From Sipunculus nudus (lineage: Eukaryota > Annelida > Sipuncula > Golfingiida > Sipunculidae), in contig CM049318.1 of assembly GCA_026874595.1 (NCBI GenBank), forward strand, positions 18,462,241 through 18,526,240: a stretch of 64,000 bases of DNA. Direction: 5' to 3'. The translations under genes were made by a program, and so were the position numbers. Each line of letters starts with the position of its first letter. The stretch's first letter is position 1. Below are positions 13,111-27,088 of this stretch, piece after piece. Below the pieces are notes generated by a model. That model made no database searches and had not been told where the DNA came from. It worked only from the letters and a program-made list of their open reading frames with translations.

Positions 13111-13517
13111 TTTTTTTAATTTTTTAATCAAAGATCACCAAATAAAACCTGCATGGCTTTAACCTCGGATGTGTGCAGCTTTTAAGTGGCTCAATCTCCT
13201 TGAAACTGAACACAGCTATGTTTCTCTGTTCTGGTTCTCGTGGATTAGTATATATATATTTATTAGATAAATACTGGTGGTTTAGTATGTATACACTTTG
13301 CAACTGTCTACGCAATACAGATATAAATATCAGCTGTCAACTGTGTGTCAAGAGAAACGTAAAGAATATGTTCCTTCTCCACTGCTTAGATTTGAGTCGA
13401 TCTCTGTCACTCCCATCACAATTGGTTAGTCGTACATTCGTTATCACGTTCTTTCTTATTTAACAAAAGCTGATTAGCATATAATGCATCTTAAAACATA
13501 AGGTTAATCTTTATATG

Positions 13518-13518
13518 T

Positions 13519-13580
<62 letters not shown>
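13518..13580. repeat. Composite (AT)n(GT)n microsatellite
   Basis: AT dinucleotides followed directly by GT dinucleotides, in the intergenic region after the ceramide synthase gene. Confidence 0.95.
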
Positions 13581-14673
13581 TTATGCATAATATATACACA
13601 TTTGTATTAAATTATATTAATAATATGCTAATGAAGCTGTGTTACATTTGAGTTAGGTGTTACGTCACGGTGGAGGCAAGATTAACGTTAGTTCTGGTAA
13701 ACAATATCTACGAGACACACGAGACATACATTCTTACATACATACATACACATTTATATATAAATATATATATATTATTTGTATTCAGAGATAAGGTTCA
13801 ACGATATTTACCCTGCGGTTTGATCATTTTTTAAAATACTGCACATGTACACACTCGCATGAACATGATTATCACATTCATGCCTGCGAGAAGTTGCTCA
13901 AGCTTTATACGTCCCTAGGACGAATTAACCGAAGTGTACAAAATAGAGCATCATCTGAAAACTGTATTTCATTTGGTTAAATTAATTTTCACACACCATA
14001 TATTCCGTATGATGAAAGTGTATAAATTCCAATTATCCTGGAGTAAAGTTCGTCACGTGACCATCAGATCATGACGGCATAACGGACCTTTCACTCTGTT
14101 TATGCTTTGCAAAATTTGGCACTACGCAGCCGTTCTTGCCCATGTTAACAAAATCTTTCTTTCATTCCAAGAAGACGTATTTGGTGCGAGTTGTTTATCA
14201 TGTTAGCCACTATTTTCTGTTGATTAATCATTACTTAGGAAATTATTTATTTTGAGAAAAAAGTTTCCTTATCGGCTTGGCTTGCTTTGTGTGCAATATT
14301 AATAATTTATCTTTTATTTTGTGTTACCAAAAGCATTTTTTTTTGTTAATTTATATTGCACAAAGTGAGAATATTTACTTTAGTGTTAGGGCGGGTTCTA
14401 CTTGGTTACCCATGAATCACTTGTATACTGTATCATAAAAAAGTTTCTATACACAAATTATGAATTAATTTAAATCAAATCATTTTGCATGTTTAATTGT
14501 ATTGAATATGAAATGCAAAGGAAGACACAATCTTATTTATTTGTCAGCAGTTTGAAGTGTTAAGGGTGATATGCTCTCAATAAGTCAGGGTTATGTTTTA
14601 ATACGATTTAAGAATCAGTGAATAAATTTGTAAAGTAAATTTAACATTTGTCAGGCGAAGTTGAAATTAATTT

Positions 14674-14837
14674 GATTAATGCCAGTGGTATTGCATGTAT
14701 AAGCAGCCTCAAAGTACTCCCGATTTATCCAAAGATATCTCAATTTTTAATTAATGATTAATGCCAGTGGTATTGCATGTATAAGCAGCCGCTTCCAAGT
14801 ACTCCCGATTTATCCAAAGATTGAGATAATACGGTCT
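14674..14837. repeat. Two-copy 82-bp tandem duplication
   Basis: The block starting GATTAATGCCAGTGGTATTG at 14674 recurs at 14756 with only small differences (CAGCCTCAAAG versus CAGCCGCTTCCAAG). The surrounding 13.1-15.2 kb holds nothing else recognised. Confidence 0.8.
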
Positions 14838-15257
14838 ATTTGTTTTTTTTTATGCAGAACCATGACGAATCATACAATATTCTAAATAAGATATTAGATC
14901 TTATCTATAAAATCATAATTTAATAAATCATTTATTTTGTTGTTATATAAAAAAATCGACATATTTGCGAATTTTGTGTATTATCCATGAGTTTCTCAAA
15001 GGAAACATTTGTATTATTTTATATCAATTAGCAGTATAGTGTTCAGGATAATCTTGCGCATGGGATTTAAAAAGACGCTCGTGTGTGAATCTTGTGTATA
15101 TTACTAATTTTGAAAAAAAAATAAACCTATTCAAGTGACTAATTATGATAGCCTGTTGAAGTTGTATGAAAAATCCGCCTGTATTTGTGTATATATGGTT
15201 GAATTCAAAGAGCTCGCCCCAACCTCTGACTACGTTGTCGTTTTAGGTGTTCTTTTT

Positions 15258-16800
15258 TTTAGCTCGATTGACTATAAGTCATCTGAGCTATAGTCGTGGT
15301 CCATTGTCCGTCGTCCGTCCGTCTCTCCGCCCGTAGATGTGGCACGTTTTGAAACCGTGAGACCTAGGAATTCTAAATACGGCATAATGTTAGATGTCCC
15401 AAGATCTCCTACCAAGCCGAAAACTGGGTCTTTGCAACTTCGTTCCACTGAGAAATTAAGAAAAAACCTCATTTTTTTTTTATTAAAAACCTATTTTTTT
15501 ATTTCAGGACTGCCTAATATCAAAACCACTCATCTGCTTTTCCTCATGTTTACCATAAATATTCCTCTATATAGTTCCTATGTACCTGCCACAAATTAGG
15601 CCTGTATTATATAATTAAAAAAAAGTTATGGTCCCAAACATAATGCATTTTGTAAGAAAGTAGCAAAGATATTTCATCACTTAACACAAAACATGTTAAA
15701 GCTAAGGACTTTTTTCCTGTAATATAACTTCAATTAATCAAAATTAAATTGCATACCCAAAATTACATCTAAATCTTTTAAATTAAAAAAAAAATAGCAA
15801 AAATAAAAAATTGGTACCTTTAATTTTGCCAAAATTTGACCATGGCACGTTTTTTTCCTGTAACTGCCGTGGATTTAATTTTCACAGCATGATTTTGTTA
15901 GCATTTCATCTGTTAAAACCAAAAATTTGAAACCAGTTGATCAAAAACTATATTGTATTCAAGTTTTCAAGCACCATGTCACATTGTTTACATCAAGCTA
16001 GTGTTATGCAGTTTGCTAGATCTCAGCTCCCCAGCTTCAACTCTCAGTTCCTAAAATTTGGCATACAGTTAGATGTCTCCAAAATTCCTTACCATGCCAA
16101 GAATTTGGTCACTAGGACTTAATTCCTTCGAGATATTAATGAAACACTTCATTTTTCCATTAAAACCCATTGGTACACTTCAAGACTGCCTAATATTAAA
16201 ACCACTGATCTGACTTTGATCATATATAATATATATATTTTTCTATGCATTCGCTATGCACATGCCAGAAATGATGTCAGTATTTCGTAACTGATTTAAG
16301 TTATTGGCCCAAACATAATGCACTTTGTAAATCAAGAAATATATCTACTCCCTTAACAAGAGGATTGCTGAAGCTAGAGATTTTTTTGTCAGGGATTTAT
16401 ACATTATTTAATCAAGTTTCAATTGAATACCCAGAATTAGTTCAGAATTTTTCAAATTTTATAAGTTATTATCATTAATATAAAATTAGTACCTTAAATT
16501 TTGACCATGGCACATTTGTTTCCTATGAGCACTTGATATAATTTTCATATCATGCACACATAAGGATTTCAGCTTTTTAGTTTAGAAAGCTAAAAGAAAT
16601 TGGCCAAAAATTGTAGCTATTATTAATTTTTTTTATGAGACCATGTCAGACCCAGGCTCTCCCCAGCCCCTCTTCAGTCACCTGTATGTTGACCTTTAAG
16701 CATATTATGCACGCTTGAGGCGAGGCATACACTGGGGCAACCAGGCAGCTTATGGCCAGCCACAGTTGATCCAGGTGTCCAACCAAAATCATCTAGTAGT
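15258..16800. repeat. Molluscan-type dispersed element with internal ~640-bp duplication
   Basis: It opens with TTTAGCTCGATTGACTATAA, GTCATCTGAGCTATAG and a GTCCGTCGTCCGTCC run, a pattern I know from bivalve repeats. Two diverged internal copies share GGCATAxxGTTAGATGTC, GACTGCCTAATATxAAAACC and CCCAAACATAATGCA, at about 15380-15650 and 16050-16330. Non-coding. Confidence 0.6.
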
Positions 16801-16991
16801 TGTTTTGACTAATAACAACAATTAACTTATACATTTTTATTGGTTTTTAATAACAAACTAAAGAAAAATTAATAGAAAAGGAATTTGTTAGTTGATGAGT
16901 AACAGGAAATTAACTTGCATTTACTGATGATGTAAGAATCTTGTATGGATGGATAAATGTCACGTATTCCATCCAGTCACCTATGGTATTT

Positions 16992-18990
16992 TTAGCTCGG
17001 CTGACTGTAAGTCATCTGCGCTATAGCGATCACTCTTTGTCCGTCGTCAGTCCGGCCGTCTATCCGTATTTTTTTTAGATTTTTTACGATTTTATTTCTC
17101 TATTGTTGAGACCTCAAAAGATGCCGTCATCTGATAACAGGGCACAAATTGTAACCGGTGGACCTGGAATCTTCTTACTTTACATCCAGAGAGGTCCATG
17201 AAAAGTCTCTTCGGAAACCTGGAATTAGGTCTCTGTTACTCATATTCTATGAGCTATGGGGCTCCGAAGTATCCCCCAGGATAATGAAAAATTTGATACA
17301 AAAGCTCAAGTATCTGAACAACTAATGCATTGATCACCATAATTCTTTGCATGGATTTTAATCATGGAGTGTTTTATCAGTTTCTGCAGACTGGTGGCGC
17401 CACCTGTACTATTTCCATTATTTTACGATCTTTTTTTCTCTATTTTGAGACCTTAAAAATCCGTCATCTGTTAACAGGGCACAAATCGTAAATGCAGGAC
17501 CTGGAATCTTCTAACTTTCCATCCAGTTAGGTCCATGAAAAGTCTCCTTAAAAAACCTATAATTAGGTCTATGTTACCCAAATTCTTCAAGCTATGGGGC
17601 TCCGAAGTACCCCCCCCCCCCCCCGAATAATAAAAAATTTGATACAAAAGCTCAAATATCTGAACAACTAATGCATTAATCACCATGAATTTTTGCATGG
17701 ATATTCATCATGGGCTTTTACATCAGTTTCTGCAGATTTTTGGCGCCACCTGTATTTTTCGATTTTTTTACGATTTTTTTTTTATTTCTGAGACCTCAAA
17801 AGGTGCCGTCATCTGTTAAAAGAGTACAAGTTGTAACCGCTGGTTCTGGAATCTTCTTACATTACATCCAGAGAGGTCCATTAAAAGTCTTCTTTGAAAC
17901 CTGGAATTAGGTCTCTGTTACTCATATTCTTTGAGCTATGGGGCTCCGAAGTACCCCCCAGAATAATGAAAAATCTGATACAAAAGCTCAAGTATGGAAC
18001 AACTAATGCATTGATCACCATGATTCTCAGCATGGATATTTATCATGGAGTGTTTCATCAGTTTCTGCAGACTGGTGGCGCCACCTGTATTTTTTTTCGA
18101 TTTTTTGCGATTTTATTTCTCTATTGTTGAGACCTCAAAAGATGCCGTCATCTCATAACAGGGCACAAATTGTAACTGCTGGACCTGGAATCTTCTTACT
18201 TTTCATCTAGAGAGGTCCATGAAAAGTCTGTTTGAAAACCTGGAATTAGGTCTCTGTTACTCATATTCTTTGAGCTATGGGGCTCCGAAGTACCCCCCAG
18301 GATAATGAAAAATTTGATACAAAAGCTCAAGTATCTGAACAACTCATGCATTGATCACCATGATTTTTTGCATGGATATTAATCATGGAGTGTTTTATCA
18401 GTTACTGCAGACTGGTGCCACCACCTGTGTTATTCGATTTGTTACGATTTTATTTCTCTATTTTTAGACTTTAAAAGAAGCCGTCATCTGTTAATAGCGC
18501 ACAAATCTTGATGACTGGACTTAGAATCTTCTGTCTCGACGTACAGGGAGGCCCATGAAAAGTTTCTTCGCAAACCTGGAATTAGTTCTCTGGTACCCAT
18601 ATTCTTCAAACTATTGGGCTCCGAAGTACCCCCGAGAATAATGAAAAATTTGATACAAAAGCTCAAGAAACTGAACAACTAATGCCTTGAACACCATGAT
18701 TCTTTGTCTTGATATTAATCATGAAGTTTTTCATCAGTTTCTGCAGACTGGTGGTCCCACCTGTAATTTTTTTTTTTTCGATTTTTTACAATTTTTTCTC
18801 TATTTTTGATACCTTAAAAGATGTGTTCATCTGTTAACAGGGCTAAAATCGTAACAGGTAGACATAGAATCTTCTCCCTTTACATCCAGAGAGGTACATG
18901 AAAAGTCTCCATGGAAACCTGAAATTAGGTCTCTGTTACCTAATTAAGCACCCCCCATCATAATTAAAAATTTGATACCAAAACAGGCCA
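16992..18990. repeat. ~340-bp tandem array, six copies
   Basis: The head repeats the TTTAGCTCGGCTGACTGTAA start. The unit marker GCCGTCATCTG recurs at about 17122, 17461, 17806, 18147 and 18482, with a diverged sixth (GTTCATCTG) near 18823, giving a 335-345-bp period. Units contain GGGCTCCGAAGTACCCCCC, AAAATTTGATACAAAAGCTC and GGTGGCGCCACCTGT. The frames inside are short and broken. One unit has a 15-C tract (17610-17624). Confidence 0.85.
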
Positions 18991-19216
18991 CAAATCATAA
19001 ACATTGGACCTGGAATCTTTTAACCTAAAATCCAGATTTGTTGTGCTCATGGGTCTTGATGAACTTAAGCTAATATGCATGAACAATGATGCCACCTGCA
19101 TTACCTTAATTAGTTTTCTGTGCAACGACATATTGCCAACATGTCAGTCGGCTGAGCGTCATGACCCACGGGTCACTTATTCAGTTCAATTTTAATGATA
19201 AAAAATAAATCATTTT

Positions 19217-20900
19217 ATTATGCCCCCGCCACAAAGTGGTCGGGGCATATAGTTTAACCCATGTCCGTCCTTCCGAAATCAAACAGTTGTACAGACTTTT
19301 TTTCGCAATGCCTGCAGATATTGGCCTGATTTTTGGTGTGTGGGCAGATAATATCCAGTTACAGATCGAGTTCGCGTTTCGTCCCGGTTGACCTAATTTT
19401 GACCGTTTTACGGCTCCTAAACTTAGAAAATTTCATGAAAAATAGAAATTTTCATGACAAATACACATGTATGGACTTTTTTCGCAATGCCTGCAGATAT
19501 TGGCCTGATTTTTGGTGTGTATGCAGATAATGACTAGTTACAGATCGAGTTCGCGTTTTGTCCCAGTTGACCTTCTTTTGATCGTTTTACGGCTCCTTAA
19601 CATAGAAAATTTCATAAAAAAATATAAATTTTCATGACAAATACACATGTACGGACCTTTTTTTGCAATGCCTGCAGATATTGGCCTGATTTTTGGTGTG
19701 TGGACAGATAATGACCAGTTACAGATTGAGTTCGCGTTTCGTCCCGGTTGACCTACTTTTGATTGTTTTACGGCTCCTAAACATAGAAAATTTCATGAAA
19801 AATATAAATTTTCATGACAAATGTACATGTACAGCCGTTTTTAGCCCTCAGCTCATAGCCTGGTGGGCCTGTCGTCACCCAAGCTGTCCGTCTATCCGTC
19901 CGTCCATCTGTCTGTCGGGTGTCCGTCCGTCCGTCCGTTCCGCATCTGTTAACTTTTACCTTGTGAGCGGGATATCTCTAAAAGGATTCCCGTTGGAATT
20001 TCATCAGTGAAGATGTATACCGATAACATCTCGGTCAAGTTCGAAGATGGGTGACCTTGACCCATTTTTCTACATTTTAGAGCTGATTATAGAAAAACAC
20101 TCACTAGCTTATATCTCAGGAACCATTGTGTGGATTTTCACAAAGCTTACTATGATCATTGGGACTGATGGTCTGTACGTGCTGCACAATTTTGGTGGCG
20201 TCACCTGCAATTTCTTATTTTTAATGAAATTTTATCGGATTTTTCAATTTTGGCCTTTTGTGCAGGATATCTCCAAAGGTATACAACTAAGGAACTTCAT
20301 TACTTCAGTGTTTTTGCATCATATTTACAAAATCTTGGTCAAGTATAAAGATAGGTGGTTTTGACCTTCTTTTCAAGGTCACAGAGCTTAGTATAGAAAA
20401 AAAAACTTAGGGGGATATTTCTCAGGAAGCATTTGGTGGATTGTTATAAAACATGGTACATACCTCTCCAATTTAAATTTATAACTGATTATCAGCTTTT
20501 GCTAATATTCTAGTTTCGCAATGCAGTGCTTACAGATACTGGCCCAATGTTTGGTCTGTGGGCGCATAATGACCACTTACAGATCAAGTTTGCGTTTCGT
20601 CCCAGTTAACCTATTTTTGACCATATGACAGATCCTGAACATAGAAAATTTCATGAAAAACAGAAATTTTTATGGAAAAATGCACATGTATGGACTTTTT
20701 TCACAATGCCTGTATACTGGCCTGATTTTTGGTGTGTTGCTTGATAATGACCCGTTACAGATCGAGTTTGCATTTTGCCCTTCTTGACCTACTTTTGACC
20801 ATACAACACCTCCTGAACTTAAAAAAATTTACAAAATTTAACAAATGTTTCTAATTTGCCCCAGGCGGGGGCATTCGTGTCGTTCCGACACATCTAGTTG
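19217..20900. repeat. 'ATGCCCCCGCC' dispersed element with ~180-bp internal tandem and nested insert
   Basis: It starts TTATGCCCCCGCCACAAAG and ends near GGCGGGGGCATTCGTGTCG, so its ends pair as an inverted GCCCCCGCC/GGCGGGGGC. Internal ~180-bp units (19290-19830, with further copies at 20510-20860) share TTCGCAATGCCTGCAGATA, GATTTTTGGTGTGT, GAGTTCGCGTTTCGTCCC and TTTTACGGCTCCTAA. A separate stretch with CTCAGCTCATAGCCTGGTGG and CCGTCC runs (about 19835-20500) interrupts the array and looks like a second, nested element. Confidence 0.7.
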
Positions 20901-22540
20901 AACTAATCATTAGGGATCTTATGAAGGAAATTAATGATAGGCAAAGATGCAGTTGATAATATTTATCTAGATTCCTGCTGTGTCTAGTGTGTAGATTGAT
21001 GTGAAAGTAGTCCAAAGTGAATATATTATATTTATTTTTTTATATAAATAAAAGCCATAAAACCAGATACTTATGACCATTATTTAAATTTGTGAATTTT
21101 GTATATTCTGGATTCTCAACCTCATTGTTAGGCTAAAACTGAATAAATACCTTTGCAAATGTATTGAATACTTTGCAAATGTATTTGAATACGAATATGA
21201 ATATGTACTCCATTATAAAATGTCTTGCATAAGAATGGGAATGCAGGTAAAATGAAAGTATTTGAATAACAGTGCAAATACTTTCAAAATGTATTCATGA
21301 ATGCATTCATGAATATATTCTATAATATTATTTTAATAATCATTTCAATTATATTTTATTTAAAAAAAATCATTCTTTTATTAATTTGAATAAAAATTAT
21401 ATTTGGCACAATATTTGTTATTAAATTTTAATAAATAAACTCTTATATTATATGTGCTGCTTATAAGTAATATATGGCCAAGTCAAAATCTGTGTGAAAA
21501 AGGACTCCATTTGTTAATAAAAAAAATCTATCCTCTTCCCTGTCTCCAAAGATACTATCAAAATCATACATAAGCTAAACACCAACAATTCATAATACAG
21601 CTTATACTTATTACCACACAAAACCAACATGTGCCTCATTTCCAAATCATATATTATTATATATAAAAGCTGAGCGCCGTGACCCATGCATTTAGTAAGG
21701 ATTAAAATCCTTCCTTTCTGACCCCAGCTTCAGTTGAAAACATGTCTAGTTTTGACTAGACAGGTCTTTAGAATAGCGCTGTAGACATGTCTGAATTGTG
21801 TGTGGTTTGCTACCTGTTTTGTCCACCCATAATTGATTTTGAATTGATTCATACTAATTTGTATAATCAATCTTAGAACATGACCATTTGGTCCTTATAA
21901 AATGTGTAGTTTATATACACCAAATATTGATGCTGTAGTTTTACCTAGAGTGAGTTCAAAACATGTTCAAAACAATCACACAAAGGTCGCCGAGGAGGTG
22001 GGTTGCTCAAAGGTGGCTCAAAGGAGGCAGAAGGGAGGCACAAGCATTGTCGTGGTTGTAGAATGAAGACAGAATGGTCTCGGTGGTTGCAATCGGGAAG
22101 CAAAGGAAAGGCAGGCATAAAAAATGCTTTGGAAGTTCAAGGAAGGCTCAAGTATCGCTGAAACAATTATGGTGCAGTTACAGAAACATGTTTTTCTGGG
22201 GTTGGGCGACCATTGAGCGTCCTGGTCATTTTTTGGTTGCACAAAGGTGGCAAGCCTGTGTAAAGGGTCTTTATATTAAATGTGTTACGATCTGCCAGTA
22301 ACCGATGGTGTTGGTATATATGTCATCCATTTCTTCAGAGGAACGCGACTGTTTTCGCCTTTTTTATGTAATTGAAATAATGGGTATATTTCCCCAACTT
22401 AGCTTCATGAAAAATGAACTTTCCAGGTTATCGCAACTTACAGAGAAATTTATTTTAAATCTACAAGGCTGTTCATACGATCACATTAATATGCTTATAC
22501 ATTGCCATTAGTGATGATCAAGTTTGACACTTGTGATCGG
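20900..22540. other. AT-rich intergenic stretch
   Basis: It contains short imperfect repeats of GCAAATGTATTTGAATAC type (21150-21330). A GC-richer block with GAGGTGG/GGAGGCA purine runs (21985-22260) has unclear origin. No gene seen. Confidence 0.5.
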
Positions 22541-22609
22541 TGGTTGCTGTTGAAGTTGTTGCAATCCTTGCCTTGCGTGCGGACCTCACGTTTCCTCCTG
22601 GTCTTGCTA

Positions 22610-25270
22610 TCTAAGCTTCTTTTCACCTCTGTGTGCAGCTGCATGCTACGTTGTTCGATCCTGCGCTAAACTTTCCCATGTATCTGTGTTGATGGATATT
22701 TTTTTCCAGTGATGCATTGACACTCTTCTTGTAGCGCCTCCACTTGCCTCCGATGGATCTTTTACCAGACACCAGTTCTTCATGCAAAAGTTGTTCTGGT
22801 AGTCTTGTATCTGGCATGCGGCAGACGTGACCTGCCCATAGAACCTGAGATCGATGAAGGATGGTGTAGATTGGTGGGAGGTTGGCACGTGTTAGGACCT
22901 GAGTGTCGAAGTCCTTGTCTCGCAGCCATACAGCAGGGTAGTGATGACATCTGCCTTGTAGACCGTGATCTTGGTTTCAAGATGGATTCTTCTACGCTTT
23001 CGGAAGTTTGAGCGGAGTATACCTAAAGCAAAGCTGGCTTTTGCTATTTTGCTGTCGACCTCGTCATCTGTGTTTGCTGTTTTTGACAATATGCTCCCTA
23101 GGTATGCGATTTTTTCACCAACTTCAGATTTGATTCATGCACCATGATGGAGGGTTCATCTGTGTTTGCTGGTTTGGACAATATGCTCTCCAGATATGTA
23201 AAACATTTTTCACCAACTTCAGGTTTGATCCATGCACCATGATGGAGGGTTCCTCCTCATTTTCCTGGTGCTGGATGGTGCATCACTTCAGTCCTCTTAA
23301 TGCTGATGGAAAGCTCGACGTTGTCACATGCATGAGAACAATGGTCCATGTTGTGCTACATGTTTGATTCTGAAGATACATTCAGGGCGCAGTCCTCAGC
23401 AGAGTGCAGGTCACGGATAATGGTAGTCCTGACTTTAGTGACGGTATACAGTATTTTGCGATTGAGGAGCTTCCCATCAGTGCGGTGTCTAACATCGACT
23501 CTGGGATCATCCTGGTTAAAAGGCGCCCACTGGCATGACAGAAAACATCATAGTGAACAGTGGTGGAGCTAGGTCCTGTCCATGGCATTTCTTTCGGAGT
23601 TGACGAGCGGCAAAGGTCAAGTCAATACCAATACCAAGACGAAAACCGCATTGACTCTGGTAGTAGACCGTCTTCCAGGTGTAGAATAAGGCGATCAAGG
23701 AGCAGTCTGGCAAGGAACTTTCTGAGCAAAGAAATCCTGCTGTGGTTGTCACAGCTGTGTCTTTTTATCTCAAAAGGACAGGAACAGCTCTTGGAGTTTC
23801 CGATTCAATGTTGGTCCGCCGGTCTTGTATATTTCAGCAGGAATGGCATCAGAGCCTGGGGCTTTACATCATGGGAGCTGTTTGATGGCTTTCCTCACTT
23901 CTTGGACAGAGGGTATGTTGTCGAGAGCATCGTTTGTTTCTACTTGGGACAGGCGAGCTATAGCATCGTCATTGGTGGAAGAGGGACAATACAGAACAGA
24001 CTCTGCCCACCGGTCTAGGTTCTTATCATGCTCATTGATCAAGGCCGATCCCTCGGTCATCAGGACAGGAGATGTGCGAGAAGACGGCGGTCCATACACC
24101 GCTTTGAGAGCGTCATAGAATCGTGCATATCCGCGTTTCTTTGGATAACTGCTTATTTGTCTCTTAGCCAGGTATCTTACATGTTGCGCAGTTTAGTCTG
24201 GACCAAACGGCGGATGTTGTGAAAGTCGCTTTCCTTGAGGTTGAATTGGAGTCCTGTTGGTACACAAGATATAGCCTGGGTTTTTTTAGGAGATCTTGTA
24301 TCTCGTCATCGTTCTCATCAAACCAGTTCTGGCGCCTCTTAGTTGTGGGTCTAAGGACAACCGTTGAGATGGAGTGGACTACATCTGTTAACGCTGCCCT
24401 GTCATCCTCGACATCTAACTCGTCAAAGTGTAGCTCCATTAGCTTCCTATGGAAGTCAGTAAAGAAGACATTCTTGTCAACTTTCAACTTGGAAACATCG
24501 ATGCACTTCAGTGTCTTCTTACCCTGAGGCTGACCTTAGCTTGAATGTGGCAGGTCAAATGTGTGATCTGTCCAACACTCAGCACCATACATAGCCTTGG
24601 TGATGGTGACATCCTGTCTGTCTGCTTTCCTGGAAATAATGTAGTCCATCAAATGCCAGTGTTTCAGTCTAGGATGCATCACCGTGGCCTTGTTGCCATT
24701 TTGATGACGAAATACAGTCTTTGTTATCAAGAGGTCATGAGTAGTACAGGTCCTAAGGAGCAGAAGTCAATTTGCTGTTGCACTTGCCGATGCCATTTTT
24801 GCCAATGACTCCGTCCAAAGCGTGGTGGTCTGTTGTCGCCGACAATGACAAGTATGTTGCCCTTGGTAAGGATGCGATGAGAGAATTTAGTTCTCAGTAG
24901 AATTTGTCTATGACGTTGACTCGATTTGTCATAGTAGGGACATATGAGCATATCAGTGTAGCCTCCCTGTTCTTCCCTAATGGCAGTTGTAGGGTCATTA
25001 TGCGATTATTGATGCCTTTGTGTACGCCATTCAGACTTGGGATCAGTTTGTTCTTGATGGCGAAACCAACATCTGGTTCTCGTCGCTCATTAACATTTCG
25101 TCCACACGGAAGAACGTGCAGCCTCCTTTGTTCTCGGTGAGCTGTCCTTCCTCTGCCAGTCGGGTTTCTTGTCCTTATATTGTAGCGACTCAATTCTCGT
25201 GCTACAAGTGCAATTGGTCTGCCAGTTCTGTCTTTGTTGGGTTTGTATTGGAGGAGGGCACTATCCATAT
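22610..25270 (-). pseudogene. Decayed non-LTR retrotransposon (endonuclease + reverse transcriptase)
   Basis: Read on the - strand, fragments in several frames give the parts of a LINE ORF2 in order. First is an AP-endonuclease-like region (25270-24540) with VGFAIKNKLIPSL, RIMTLQLPLGKN, SYVPT and HPRLKHWHLMDYIISRK. A linker follows, with NWFDENDDEIQDLL (about 24310). Reverse transcriptase pieces follow: APGSDAIPAEIYKTGGP near 23850 and QCGFRLGIGIDLTFAARQL near 23640. The C-terminal part has KIAKASFALGILRSNFRKRR and YGCETRT (23060-22900) and MPDTRLPEQLLHEELVSGKR near 22780. Frames change repeatedly and stops interrupt it, so it is dead. The motifs suggest the CR1/Jockey side of non-LTR elements, but the clade is not certain. 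Confidence 0.85.
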
Positions 25271-25299
25271 GATCACAATATGAATGTACATTGCCAATA

Positions 25300-26154
25300 G
25301 TAACTACTACTCGGACTGACTGCGGATTTATACTTAATATTTTCTTGAAATATATATTCTATCAGGATCTTCCTACATCATTTTCGTAAACAATTGTAAA
25401 CCAACGTATCTTTACCGGTGGCTATTCACATCGAAGCTTTCACCCAAGTTTCTTCCCAGGTTCATGACCAAGTCATATGGCACATAATTTTTATTTAACA
25501 AGAAAAGATATGAACTGATGAAAATAACACGTCTGCTTATTGCCAGCGATTTGTCCTAAAACCCTCGGTGTTTTGTACATAATCAAGTTGAAAGAGAATA
25601 AAAATGCTGTAAAATACTGTGATGCTAGAGTCCATCTTATTTGAGCCGTTAAAAAAATATCGCAGTATCTTCCTGCAGAAGGTTCTTGTAAGGAATCGGG
25701 AGTAAAGTGGTCGTATTTGATACCAACATGGTAATCCTCACCTCTGTCCAGAGTCTGGCTTCTGTATAATAAAGGTAAAACATTTCAAATATTAGGAAAA
25801 TTCAAATTTTTATGCTCCAAGTTGTCAGGAATATATTAATTAACTCATTTTGAGCTTTATGTTAGCGTTTCAGATCGATGATTTAGAGTTTCTGATCGCC
25901 ATTTTAGAGTTTCTGATCATTCGAAATTATGTTTGATATCAACACAAATAAGTCTGAACTTTATTAGGGTTCCGGTTTTCATTTCCAACTAAATGATTTA
26001 TTATTTAGTTCCCATGCTGCTCCATTAAACGCAAATGCACATGTTGAATCCTTAGTAAAGGTTGAATGAAAAAAAGGTGCTGAATGGGTCGTAGTCTGCT
26101 AGTTTTTCACACGAAAAATCAAGTATATACATATACATGCGTGTGACTACTTAC
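25300..26154. other. Region after the five-module Cys-rich gene; possible poly(A) signal
   Basis: No gene seen. TTTATT at 25997-26002 (AATAAA on the - strand) is a candidate poly(A) signal for the - strand gene ending at 26155. Confidence 0.4.
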
Positions 26155-27022
26155 TTAATATATACAACATTGACGTTCCTTCGGTCCAGCACACAGACCC
26201 CTGACGTAGCGACCAAAACAGAAACGCTCGATGAAAGAACAGGTGCCGCCATTAGTCTTACATTTGTCATCTGAAATACAGGTGTACACGCTATACCTCC
26301 GTATTTCCATGTATACCAGTTTGTTTCGTTGAATATGTGAAACAACCTATGCTTGGGCCATGCTCTGTTCGGCCCAGATTACATATATAGTATCCATATT
26401 TGGAATGACAGTATACCAGAAGAAGATTCAATGTGCCAACGAATATCAGGAACTGATACATGTTGGAGATGCGCTTGGGGTACTCTAATTAAACATCAAG
26501 ACTACTATAAATTACTGATTACTGTCTTTAAATATCGATGATATATGAGAGCCGCTGGCAATGTTCACTATATACATTGTGACCGTAACATAGAAACATT
26601 ATTTTGGGTGGTAACTGTCCTGTATTTTTTATTTTCTGTTTTTGTTTTTTTTTTTTGTTGTTGTTGTTGTTGTTGTAATTGTAATTTGAAACGTCTGTGA
26701 AATTTTTAAGCGCTTTTACGGACCGTTCAAATGTTTTTTTTTAACAAATAATTATAATAATTATAATAATAATAATAACTTTTATTATTATTATTATTAT
26801 TATTATTGTTATTATTAGTATAATTTTTATTATATGTGCGTGGTATTTATGAATCTTGACTTACCCGATTTACTCGGGATACAGCACTGCCGGTTATAAG
26901 GTCCACTGCACAGGCCTCTGGTGTAACTGCCACTGCAGTAGTTTGTATTAGTCTTGCAACTGCCCTTAACGTTTGTACACTGAGAGTCTGGAATAAGAAA
27001 GAAGCCCTGACTTTTCAGCCTC

Positions 27023-27088
<66 letters not shown>

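Noticed and set aside
22018-22301. Short Arg/Lys/Trp-rich frames around a purine-rich block
   Set aside because: Frames on both strands are similar in length and show no domain; probably part of an unidentified repeat.
23560-24018. 152-residue + strand frame
   Set aside because: Antisense shadow of the reverse transcriptase part of the decayed LINE.
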